Below are positions 26,554 through 34,670 of a stretch of 62,121 bases of DNA, one piece after another. Numbering within the stretch: the first letter of the stretch is position 1; each line of letters opens with the position of its first letter. This stretch comes from an uncultured Paracoccaceae bacterium (GTDB taxonomy: Bacteria; Pseudomonadota; Alphaproteobacteria; Rhodobacterales; Rhodobacteraceae). The position numbers were made by a program, and so were the translations under genes. The notes beneath the pieces were generated by a model, which worked only from the letters and a program-made list of their open reading frames with translations, did no database searches and was not told the DNA's origin. The stretch spans positions 1-62,121 of the forward strand of contig CAJJBH010000028.1 of NCBI GenBank assembly GCA_905182355.1, in the 5' to 3' direction.

Positions 26554-29289
26554 CTAGATAAGGGGTAATCCTACGCCGCCGCTCGTAGCTGTGTGGGGAT
26601 GGGCCCAACAATCTAAGAGAGGCTTTTTGTTTTTCTCATGACGAAGAGCCAATTTTTTGGCCTGTTTGTTTTGAATAATCAGACGACATGACACGGGCGT
26701 AAAGGTCGGTGAAGCCACCTCTGGGAACAACGTATAAATTTCTTCGCGACCAGCAGCACTTAGACTTTTCTGTGCTTCTTCACCTAGATATAGGCTCTCG
26801 GCAGGGACCCCGTTTGCGTAGATGATTTCGTGCTGATCAAAGAGGATGTGAAAGTAAGTCACGTCTTCAAAATCATTAGCGATATCAACCCCATCAATCG
26901 CGCGAAGTTGTTTGGCCGCAACCAAAATCTCTGTGTCGCCAAACATCCGCTGGACCACTTTGGAGGCGATCAAGATCCTGTGTTGCGGTGATACGACCAA
27001 GTCGCCAACGCAATTTCCATCGCTGATAACATTTTTGCGAATTCTGATTGGCCGCATATTTTCGTTTTCTGCAAGATCACCAGCGCTAAGATGGCGGTGG
27101 CCTATCCAGCGAATTGGTTTAAGCCCGTGATCGAGGGTTTCAATAAGGTCACCAACTTTTAGATCTTCTATTGGAATTTCGCCGTCCGCGGTTGCGATCA
27201 TGCTGCCTTGTACGAAGCAGGGAATATCGGGAATAACGCATACGTCGACGACAGGCGTAACTTCAATTATCAGATTATTGGTCTGTAATTCGGGTGGGAC
27301 CACAGAGTTATCTGTGGTGTTGTAGGTTATGACTGGAGCCGGCCCGTTGTAATTTGGAGCCGGTGTAAACACGTATTCACCGTCGCTATTGATCGTTAGG
27401 TCGCCCTCAGTGCGAGACGCTGTTTGACCAACGCTATAGCTAGTGTTGCCTACCACAAAGCCGGTAACAATCGAAGTGGCGGCGGGGGTAGTAAAAACGT
27501 TACCCTCGAGTGGAGTATCTTCTGGCGTAAAGAGAGTATTGTCTTCGAATTCGATTCTTTCGATATTACTAAAGGCGACCTCACCAATTACGTTTCCGTC
27601 TGGGCCATCCAACTTCTCGACTATGCCCTGTTCTGTAACGACACCGTCAGGAGCGTCGGTACCCAAAACAGTTTTGTAGACAACATTGTAATGTTCGAAG
27701 TCTTTTAGGATGAGAACATCAGAGTCTTGACCATCCGCCACGTCTTCGCCACCGTCAACGACATCGCCGACACCACCATAAATAACGTCAGACCCACCTC
27801 CAGAACTCAGAGTGTCGTCTCCAATCCCGCCCTCCAGAACGTCGGCCCCAATGCCCGTTTCGAAGCTGTCGTCGCCGGTGCCGCCGGTGATGTGGAATTC
27901 TTCAACACCAGAATAGGTAGTGCCAGCAAACGTGCCCCCATAAGATGGGTCCGCACCAGTAAGGGTATTGGGCAGAGGGCCTGCCGTCGCAGACAAATCC
28001 ATGATTATCCGGTCATGTCCCGCGCCCGCAGTGATGCTACCTGCACCACCCAAGTCTTTGATTACATCGTCGCCGTCGCCAGTAGCGATAACATCAGCGG
28101 CGTTACCTGCCTCGATAATGTCGTTACCAGAGGTAGTCGTGATAATATTGGCTCCACCACCCGCCTCGATAACGTTATTGCCGCTACCAGCCGCAACCGA
28201 AATTGTATCAGCGGCGTCGCCTGTCATAACGAAGTTATCACCGCTACCAGCTGCGATAATGTTGGCACCCCCACCAGCACATATAAAATTCGTGCCGCTA
28301 CCGGTGGTGATATTGTCGGCTCCGTCGCCGGTAAGAATGGTGTTGTTTCCAGATCCCGCTGCGCCGACTGCGATGATATTGGCCCCGCCGCCGCCATCGA
28401 CATTATTGTCACCCATACCAACGGTTATCGAGTCGGCACCGTCGCCAGCAACAACTGTGTTGTCGCCGAACCCAGCTGCACCGACGATGACGATATTGAT
28501 ACCGCCACCAGCTATGATGTAGTTATCGCCCTTACCAACAGTGATCGAGTCAGCCCCATCACCAGCAGTAAGAATATTGTCACCGAACCCAGCTGCACCG
28601 ACGATGACGATATTGATACCCTCACCAACATCAATGGTGTTGTCGCCGGTACCAATAGAGACAATATCGCTCCCATCGCCGGAATTCAGGTCGTTTTTGC
28701 CGTCACCAAGGGTAATCGTATCTGCGCTACTGCCGGTAATAACGGTATTATCACCAGACCCGGATGTGATAATATTGGCACCTTCGCCAGCATCAATGGT
28801 GTTGTCTCCAACGGTCAGGGTAATTGTGTCAGCACCAAGGCCAGTTAGCACCGTGAAGTCTTCAAAATTGGAATAACTAATCGAGTTGCCATTACCAGTA
28901 AAACTGGTCGAGGTTACAATGTTTGCACCCGTAAACGCGGTGTAGTCCACGTAAAGGCGGTCATCACCGTCGCCACCATCAACTGTATCGTTACCAGCAT
29001 TCACATTGATTTGGTTATCGCCAGCATTGCCAGTAATAACATCGTCACCATTCGTATCCGTGACGTTGAAAGGAGCAGCGCCCCCGAGAATTAAGCCAGT
29101 AACGTTAGCGCCCATGGTCAACTCAATGCCCGTCGCGGTGGCTGGGCCAGTGATGGTGATGTCGGATACTGTAACGGTAACATCTTCAGGGCCGTAGCCT
29201 GCCGCTACTTGAATGGTATCCCCGGGGTTTGCGGCAGCCATGGCGTCCGTAATGGTGGCAAATGGGGATGGTACTAAGAGAGTGGCCAT
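26554..29289 (-). CDS. Secreted beta-roll/parallel-beta protein with C-terminal Hint domain
   Basis: A 911-residue acidic, Gly/Asp/Asn-rich protein with no Cys-rich or membrane segment. Residues about 1-60 resemble a pectin-lyase-like beta-helix start (PFATITDAMAAANPGDTIQV). About 60-530 are degenerate calcium-binding type repeats alternating DGADSITVGxGDNxIxAGGG and GANIIxxG units. Then come a VCBS-like segment with DGEYVFTPAPNYNG and, at about 690-850, a Hint domain (CFVQGSMIATADGEIPIEDL, LKVGDLIETLDHG, VVSPQHRIL) of the kind seen at the end of many Rhodobacteraceae type I secreted proteins. Start 29289 (MATLLVP) has AAGGA 8 bases upstream. Export by a type I system is inferred; no exporter is adjacent. 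Hint self-cleavage is possible but unproven. Confidence 0.85.
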   Translation of the reverse strand: MATLLVPSPFATITDAMAAANPGDTIQVAAGYGPEDVTVTVSDITITGPATATGIELTMGANVTGLILGGAAPFNVTDTNGDDVITGNAGDNQINVNAGNDTVDGGDGDDRLYVDYTAFTGANIVTSTSFTGNGNSISYSNFEDFTVLTGLGADTITLTVGDNTIDAGEGANIITSGSGDNTVITGSSADTITLGDGKNDLNSGDGSDIVSIGTGDNTIDVGEGINIVIVGAAGFGDNILTAGDGADSITVGKGDNYIIAGGGINIVIVGAAGFGDNTVVAGDGADSITVGMGDNNVDGGGGANIIAVGAAGSGNNTILTGDGADNITTGSGTNFICAGGGANIIAAGSGDNFVMTGDAADTISVAAGSGNNVIEAGGGANIITTTSGNDIIEAGNAADVIATGDGDDVIKDLGGAGSITAGAGHDRIIMDLSATAGPLPNTLTGADPSYGGTFAGTTYSGVEEFHITGGTGDDSFETGIGADVLEGGIGDDTLSSGGGSDVIYGGVGDVVDGGEDVADGQDSDVLILKDFEHYNVVYKTVLGTDAPDGVVTEQGIVEKLDGPDGNVIGEVAFSNIERIEFEDNTLFTPEDTPLEGNVFTTPAATSIVTGFVVGNTSYSVGQTASRTEGDLTINSDGEYVFTPAPNYNGPAPVITYNTTDNSVVPPELQTNNLIIEVTPVVDVCVIPDIPCFVQGSMIATADGEIPIEDLKVGDLIETLDHGLKPIRWIGHRHLSAGDLAENENMRPIRIRKNVISDGNCVGDLVVSPQHRILIASKVVQRMFGDTEILVAAKQLRAIDGVDIANDFEDVTYFHILFDQHEIIYANGVPAESLYLGEEAQKSLSAAGREEIYTLFPEVASPTFTPVSCRLIIQNKQAKKLALRHEKNKKPLLDCWAHPHTATSGGVGLPLI
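28466..28503 (-). repeat. 38-bp identical repeat in the Hint-protein gene, copy 1
   Basis: Identical by eye to 28583-28620, 117 bases (39 codons) away. Both encode INIVIVGAAGFG. This marks a 39-residue higher-order unit that was duplicated recently inside the beta-roll region. Confidence 0.85.
28583..28620 (-). repeat. 38-bp identical repeat in the Hint-protein gene, copy 2
   Basis: Second copy of the 38-bp stretch at 28466-28503. Outside it the two 117-base units are similar but not identical, which suggests older divergence with a conserved or gene-converted core. Confidence 0.85.
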
Positions 29290-29983
29290 TTTATTTTTCC
29301 TTGGTAGGCACCCCTTGCAACACAATTTAAGAAATCAGTTGCAGCGCGCCATTGTTGGGTTATTATTTGCAGATGTTTTGAAATGTTGGCCGTTCCAGAG
29401 TGTTTTTCCGGAGCCCCAGCCACGATATTTTTATCGTCTCGACACAACATTTCAGCTTACAGTAAATTATGGGCAATCGCCCCGCGGCACCTCTGAAAAC
29501 ATCGCTTACGATGTTCATTGGCAGCACATTATCAACGGGCCAACCAACCATATTCTCATTATAGTTTTTCTGAAAAAATGCCGCGTTTCGACGCGTTCTC
29601 ACACCAATTTCGAACCCGATCAGAGCGCCCAGCGAAGCTGTCGCGAGAGAAGATAAATTGGAAATCGAAAACTTGTGACGAAGGTTCATGGCATACTCAA
29701 AACTATAAGAACGGTAAGTTGGCGATTCTCACCATCAACTCACATTTATGTTTTTGATTATGATGCATACGCAGCCGTCCCGGCTGGTATCTTTGGTGCA
29801 TCTCTGGGCGCCATCAGGTGTCGATAGGATAGGTTTTGGGGTCTGGCGTAAAAATTCACGGGTGATTTATATTCTGGCCTGATCGTTGGTTATTCTTTTG
29901 CAAAGAGCAGCGGGCGGGGAAACCTTCTTTAAAGGTGCGCATTATCCGAAGGTCTTGATGGTCGACTACAGCTGAGTGCTAAA
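29290..29983. other. 694-base stretch upstream of the Hint gene
   Basis: It must carry the promoter of the leftward Hint-protein gene. A leftward open stretch of 108 codons (29363-29689) and shorter rightward ones exist, but none shows a recognised family or a good ribosome binding site; I do not call them genes. The next mobile remnant begins at 29984. Confidence 0.35.
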
Positions 29984-30053
29984 GGTTCTGTCGCAAATAT
30001 TCGTACATGCTGAAAGTGGTCCACCGCTGGACACAGTTATGCGGCGAGGGCCG
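29984..30053 (-). repeat. IS6-type end segment, copy B
   Basis: A 70-bp segment in the same orientation as 25098-25167, beginning with the identical 15 bases GGTTCTGTCGCAAAT and about 86% identical overall by eye. It follows directly on the broken IS6 transposase piece at 30040-30185. Confidence 0.75.
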
Positions 30054-30185
30054 TGAGAAGCATGAACTCAAACGTTTGGCCATCACGATCAACCGTGCGA
30101 TAAAGTGATACAGTCATTTCCCAAGTACTTTGATATAGGTCTCCTCCATTCGCCAGGAGATGGCCGCTGACCGCTTTGTCGATCT
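30040..30185 (-). pseudogene. IS6-family transposase core fragment
   Basis: Leftward reading gives WRMEETYIKVLGK then stop, and after a frame change YRTVDRDGQTFEFML-LTALAA. Together these match the IS6 catalytic block WRxDETYIKVxGxWxYLYRAVDRDGQTxEFML. The first catalytic Asp is Glu here, the frame is broken, and the whole C-terminal third is missing. Confidence 0.82.
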
Positions 30186-30697
30186 CCTTCCTCTGCAAAA
30201 ATGCCATCGGCTGAGGTTGCGCATTGCTGAATGTGGTCTGCGCCCAGTTGCAATCCTCCCGCCAGTCTTCAAGCGTTTCGCGGGCTTTACCCAGTGCTCT
30301 GAACAGCATTGCATTGAGGTATTCATCTACTGCCTGACAGCGCATTTTTACATGCATGAGAGGGGCGAAATTTGCCGTTGCAGCTTTCAATTAAGCCGTT
30401 CTGCTGGGGTTTTCCCGGCGCGATGTTATGCCAGTCGATACCCGTGTCTTGAACAAACTTCTGGATGGCCATGCAGATGAACTCGCTGCCGTTGTCCAAC
30501 ATCTGTTCTGTCAACAGTTCCTTCGGCTTGCCGGTCTCGTCTTCCAATGACCGCAGCCGCTTCCACACTCTTGGGACTTTGCTTTGCAAAGCCCTGCCAG
30601 GCAGTGTGTGACGCCGACATACTTCGGCTGCCTTCTCGCCAGCTTACTGTTCCTTGATAATCAAAATGATCTGTTCGTCGGTAAATAGTGCCTTCAT
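30186..30697 (-). pseudogene. IS3-family element with internal deletion and early stop
   Basis: Starts at 30697 as MKALFTDEQIILIIKEQ and then TAA, followed in frame by [12 protein letters not shown] (OrfA). The sequence then jumps to [20 protein letters not shown] and straight to the OrfB core [20 protein letters not shown] and [20 protein letters not shown], so the OrfA-OrfB junction and the first catalytic Asp region are deleted. A later piece reads LFRALGKARETLEDWREDCN, the OrfB tail. Non-functional; it abuts an IS6 remnant. Confidence 0.87.
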
Positions 30698-30952
30698 TTG
30701 TCCGTCCTTTTGTTGGGCGGATTTTGCACAAAGCGGGAGGATTTTTAGGGGCGCAGGTCACCCAGAGCACTTTATGAACAATAAAGAGGGGTGGCCTGCA
30801 GGGGCGGCCCCTTTGCAATTTTGATCCGTATTTACGTAGCGTTTGGTCGAAAATTCGCATTTGAAAACCTTGCGTAAAGTGTCATTTCGCCGCATCCTTA
30901 TTTTAGGGAATTCATCGCCCCCATAAGAGGGGCGAATAAGGGAGAAAGACAC
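30698..30952. other. Right end of the island and leader of the acyl-CoA synthetase gene
   Basis: About 255 bases without a gene. The island signal (IS pieces) stops here, and an ordinary operon starts at 30953 with AAGGGAG 9 bases upstream of its ATG. No clear attachment-site repeat matching the tRNA-Gly 3' end was seen. Confidence 0.4.
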
Positions 30953-32854
30953 ATGGCTTACGAAGGCATGACGGACCGCAATAGAATTGAAGCAGAGATG
31001 CCGTGGGCGGACCGGGACGTTCCAGTGACCCTATATGGGCTGCTTGAAAAAACGACAGCAAAATTTCCAAAGCACAACGCGATTAGTTACCAGATTTTTT
31101 CGGGTCCTAAAGATAAGGCCGAAACATTCAATTGGGGCCAGCTGAAAGATAAGACAACACAGGCGGCCAACTTGTTCCGCGGTTTGGGCATCGGCCCAAA
31201 GGATGTTGTAGCCTACATTTTGCCAAACTGTAACGAAGCGGTTTTGACCCTTTTGGGGGGTGGCGTCGCTGGTATCGCGAACCCGATCAACCCATTGCTT
31301 GACGAAGAACAGATTGGTGCGATTTTACGCGAAACAGGCGCTAAGGTTGTTGTCACGTTACGCCCGTTCCCTAAAACAGATGTTGCTGAGAAAACAGCGG
31401 CTGCGGTGGCTTTGGCCCCGAATGTTAAGACGGTCTTGGAAGTTGACTTGGTGCGTTACGTGACCCCGCCTAAAAGCTGGATCATTCCGCTGATCCGCCC
31501 AAAGATGAAGCAAGCCGCCAGCGCGACCTACAAGAATTTTAACGCCGAGATGGCCAAGCAAAACACGACTCTGGATTTCGAAGATGTGCAAGAAGACCGT
31601 GTGGCCTTCTATTTCCACACGGGCGGTACGACCGGCATGCCAAAGGTTGCGCAGCACCTTTATTCTGGCACGATCTACAATGGTTGGGTGGGCTCTGAGA
31701 CGCTGTTGGACGAAAACGACGTTATGCTTTGCCCATTGCCGCTGTTCCACGTGATGGCATGTCAGGTAATGTTGTTGGGCGCATTGTCCAGTGGTGCACA
31801 CGTCGTCTTCCCGACACCGCAAGGCTATCGCGGTGAAGGGGTGTTCGATAACATCTGGAAGCTGGCAGAACGTTGGAAAGTGACATTTATCGTGTCGGTG
31901 CCCACGGCTCTTGCCGCCATGATGCAACGCCCAGTTGACGCTGATATTAGTTCAGTGAAAACGGCCTTCTCAGGCTCTGCCCCATTGCCGGTTGAATTGT
32001 TCAAACGTTTTGAAGAAGCGACCAACGTTACGATCGTCGAGGGGTACGGCATGACAGAAGCGACGTGTCTTGTGTCTGGCAACCCTGTTGACGGTGTCAA
32101 GAAAATCGGCAGCATCGGTATTCCATTCCCATATACCGACATCAAAATCATCAAGAGTACTGAGAATGGTCTGATTGATGCCGATGTGGATGAGGTTGGC
32201 GAGATCTGTGTTTCTAATCCAGGCGTCTATGTGGGGAACACCTACACTGAATCCGAAAAAAACAACGATCTTTACTATAACGAAAAATACCTGCGCACAG
32301 GCGACTTGGGCCGTGTGGATGAAGACGGGTATTTGTGGATCACTGGTCGCGCCAAAGATCTCATCATTCGCGGCGGTCATAACATTGACCCTGCGGAGAT
32401 TGAAGAAGCATTGCTTGGACACCCAGCCGTTGGTTTCGCCGGTGCAATTGGCCAACCTGATGCGCATGCAGGCGAACTGCCATGCGCATTTGTTGAACTG
32501 GTTGAGGGCGCGAACACCACGCCTGAAGAGCTGATCGCGTTCTGTAAAGAACACGTCCTTGAACGTGCCGCACAACCCAAGCACATCAAGATTATGGATG
32601 AACTGCCTAAAACGGCTGTTGGCAAAATCTTTAAGCCTGACCTACGCAAAGACGCGATCACCCGCATTTATAATGAAGCGCTTGAGGCCAATGGTTTGGA
32701 AACCCGTGTTGTCAAAGTCATCGATGATAAAAAGCGTGGTTTGGTTGCTCAAGTCGAAGCAAACGGCGTTTCGGACACGGCGATCCAGACTATTCTTGGT
32801 GGCTTTATTCCAAAATGGGAACATGCGGGTGCGGCTAAAATCGCAGCTGAATAA
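30953..32854 (+). CDS. Acyl-CoA synthetase (AMP-forming ligase)
   Basis: A 633-residue member of the adenylate-forming family, activating a carboxylic acid with ATP and CoA. Motifs in order: phosphate loop FHTGGTTGMPKVAQH, GYGMTEATC, the hinge segment LRTGDLGRVDEDGYLWITGR and AKDLIIRGGHNIDPAEIEEA, and the C-terminal PKTAVGKIFKPDLR with the catalytic Lys. The long C-terminal tail after that Lys (about 60 residues) is usual in one FadD-like subgroup. It is translationally coupled (TAATG) to an esterase gene, so the esterase may release the acid that this enzyme activates. Chain length unknown. Confidence 0.93.
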   Translation: MAYEGMTDRNRIEAEMPWADRDVPVTLYGLLEKTTAKFPKHNAISYQIFSGPKDKAETFNWGQLKDKTTQAANLFRGLGIGPKDVVAYILPNCNEAVLTLLGGGVAGIANPINPLLDEEQIGAILRETGAKVVVTLRPFPKTDVAEKTAAAVALAPNVKTVLEVDLVRYVTPPKSWIIPLIRPKMKQAASATYKNFNAEMAKQNTTLDFEDVQEDRVAFYFHTGGTTGMPKVAQHLYSGTIYNGWVGSETLLDENDVMLCPLPLFHVMACQVMLLGALSSGAHVVFPTPQGYRGEGVFDNIWKLAERWKVTFIVSVPTALAAMMQRPVDADISSVKTAFSGSAPLPVELFKRFEEATNVTIVEGYGMTEATCLVSGNPVDGVKKIGSIGIPFPYTDIKIIKSTENGLIDADVDEVGEICVSNPGVYVGNTYTESEKNNDLYYNEKYLRTGDLGRVDEDGYLWITGRAKDLIIRGGHNIDPAEIEEALLGHPAVGFAGAIGQPDAHAGELPCAFVELVEGANTTPEELIAFCKEHVLERAAQPKHIKIMDELPKTAVGKIFKPDLRKDAITRIYNEALEANGLETRVVKVIDDKKRGLVAQVEANGVSDTAIQTILGGFIPKWEHAGAAKIAAE

Positions 32855-33786
32855 TGGCTGATTACCGCGCGCTTTTAGACGCAGAGGTTTGGGCCTTTTT
32901 AGACGAAACCGCGCGGTACTATCCACCCGATGCTGTCGACCTAACAGTTGCACAGCAAAGGGTGGTTTATAACAAGATGTGCGCGGCCTTTGACCAAGGC
33001 CGCCCATCAGATATCACAACGGATGATGTCCATTTCGGCGGAGTACCATGCCGTATTTACGCCCCCGAACGTGCGCCATCAGGCACGGTTTTCTTCTGTC
33101 ATGGTGGTGGGTTTGTTGTTGGTGACCTCAACAGTCATGATAGCATCTGCGCTGAATTCTGTTCGATCACTGGTTTGCGTGTTGTTGCCGTCGATAGTCG
33201 TCTGTCACCAGAACACCCACATCCCGATGATTTCAACGATGCATGGGCAGCATTTGAAGCAGTCTGCGCAGCTTATACAGGCCCGATTGTGATGTGCGGC
33301 GACAGTGCGGGTGGAAATCTGGTGGCGGCCGTTACGCACTATACACGGGGCCGGATCGACGGGCGGATTTCTGGCCAGATGCTTATTTACCCCGGCCTTG
33401 GGGGCGATCATTCCAAAGGCAGCTATATCACCCACTCGGAGGCACCGGGTTTGACCACGCGGGACATGGAGTTCTACATGAACATCCGCTCAGCAGGGCA
33501 GGACAAGACCGGTGATCCAACCTATGCACCGCTGCATGATACGGATTTCACAAACCTACCAGCAACAGTGATTATTACGGCGGAATGTGACCCTTTGTCC
33601 AATGATGGTAGGGAATACCGCGATGCAGTGCTTGCCGCTGGTGGGCATGCGGTTTGGCGGGAGGAGGCTGGTTTGGTCCATGCCTATTTGCGGGCGCGTC
33701 TTTTGTCTGCGAAAGCTGCTGCCAGCTTTACCCGTATAACCGATAGCCTAAGTGCTTTGGCCAAAGGCGAATTGCCCAAGCTTTAA
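32854..33786 (+). CDS. Alpha/beta hydrolase, hormone-sensitive-lipase type esterase
   Basis: A 310-residue cytoplasmic esterase/lipase. The oxyanion motif HGGGFVVGD and the nucleophile elbow CGDSAGGNLVAA (Ser) are intact, with the acid residue in ECDPLSNDG and the His in GLVHAYLR. The start overlaps the stop of the acyl-CoA synthetase by one base. It converges with the phosphodiesterase-like gene and their stops overlap by 4 bases. Confidence 0.92.
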   Translation: MADYRALLDAEVWAFLDETARYYPPDAVDLTVAQQRVVYNKMCAAFDQGRPSDITTDDVHFGGVPCRIYAPERAPSGTVFFCHGGGFVVGDLNSHDSICAEFCSITGLRVVAVDSRLSPEHPHPDDFNDAWAAFEAVCAAYTGPIVMCGDSAGGNLVAAVTHYTRGRIDGRISGQMLIYPGLGGDHSKGSYITHSEAPGLTTRDMEFYMNIRSAGQDKTGDPTYAPLHDTDFTNLPATVIITAECDPLSNDGREYRDAVLAAGGHAVWREEAGLVHAYLRARLLSAKAAASFTRITDSLSALAKGELPKL

Positions 33787-34619
33787 GACAAAAACGACTT
33801 GGCTTTCATCGTGTCGGGAATGGGTGCGCCCAAACGGCTCAGGATGGTCGGTGCCAGTTGCAACTGATCAATTACCGTGTCTTCTGAGGGGCCTGTGGCC
33901 TCACCAAAGTAGTACAGTGCAGCCTCTTGTTGCAACGCACTGCGTCCACCGTGATGCCCCCGTTCGTCTTGTCCGTGATCTGCCGTTACGATCACCTCGT
34001 AACCGGCTGCCCGCCACTGTGTTATGAAGGGGGCCAGCATCTCGTCCATCACGAAACAGGCGTGGTCCATCTCGTGACTTTCGTGCTGAAAGCGGTGGCC
34101 CATGCTGTCCAGCGTACAGGTGTGTAACATCCCGTAGTTCAGACCAAACCGGAGGCACATGTTTGTAAGCGTCCCAAACAGATCAAGGTCGCACGGCGTC
34201 ATTTGGTTGGCCTGTCCGTATCCCGTCATGGTGTGGAAGCGGCCATGATTGATCGTTGTGCTTTCGGGTTCGTCGTATTCGACATCGTGAACGAAATCAT
34301 AGGGGTGCCGGTTGAAAAATTCGGACCAGAACGAATGTGCTACAGCGCCTGTTGTGCCACCAGCCAAACGGGTTTGTGAGAACACATCGGGGTGTTTTAG
34401 GCGAAACACATTCCCGTTGCCCGTACAGCCATGTTCGGCTGGGACAACACCTGTATGGATCGAAGCGTAACAACTCGCCGAAATGGAAGGGAGCACAGAT
34501 TTGATCTTCCAAACCCGCGCATCGCCGCTGTCGACCCAGCCTTCAAGGTTGCCAAATAGACGGCGCCAGTTGCGATATGGGACGCCGTCTAAAATGATGA
34601 GTAGTAGTTTGTTGTCCAT
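33783..34619 (-). CDS. Alkaline-phosphatase-superfamily protein (type I phosphodiesterase/nucleotide pyrophosphatase-like)
   Basis: A 278-residue protein. The N-terminal LLLIILDGVPYRNW holds the first metal Asp, SVLPSISASCYASIHTG has the Ser/Thr nucleophile region, LDSMGHRFQHESHEMD holds the middle metal ligands and VTADHGQDERGHHGG the Asp-His pair. This fits the phosphodiesterase/nucleotide pyrophosphatase branch, which is related to phosphonoacetate hydrolase. It follows the peptide-type ABC transporter operon by about 50 bases and may process the imported compound or be separate. Substrate unknown. Confidence 0.85.
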   Translation of the reverse strand: MDNKLLLIILDGVPYRNWRRLFGNLEGWVDSGDARVWKIKSVLPSISASCYASIHTGVVPAEHGCTGNGNVFRLKHPDVFSQTRLAGGTTGAVAHSFWSEFFNRHPYDFVHDVEYDEPESTTINHGRFHTMTGYGQANQMTPCDLDLFGTLTNMCLRFGLNYGMLHTCTLDSMGHRFQHESHEMDHACFVMDEMLAPFITQWRAAGYEVIVTADHGQDERGHHGGRSALQQEAALYYFGEATGPSEDTVIDQLQLAPTILSRLGAPIPDTMKAKSFLS

Positions 34620-34670
34620 GGTAGCCTCCCGCGGCGCATCCGGTATCTAAACACCTGACCTGATCGCTAA

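Noticed and set aside
28400-28800. CRISPR-like array
   Set aside because: The regular repeats are in-frame units of a beta-roll protein with varying sequence, not identical repeats with unique spacers.
27727-28848. Rightward open frame of 373 codons opposite the Hint-domain gene
   Set aside because: It is the antisense image of a repetitive Gly/Asp/Asn-rich coding region, which leaves the other strand open. No ribosome binding site or family resemblance.
29363-29689. Leftward 108-codon frame upstream of the Hint gene
   Set aside because: No recognised domain, no convincing ribosome binding site, and located in eroded island DNA.
30700-30952. Second copy of the tRNA-Gly 3' end as an attachment site
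   Set aside because: Read by eye, no stretch matching the tRNA 3' end was found here or elsewhere between 25 and 31 kb.
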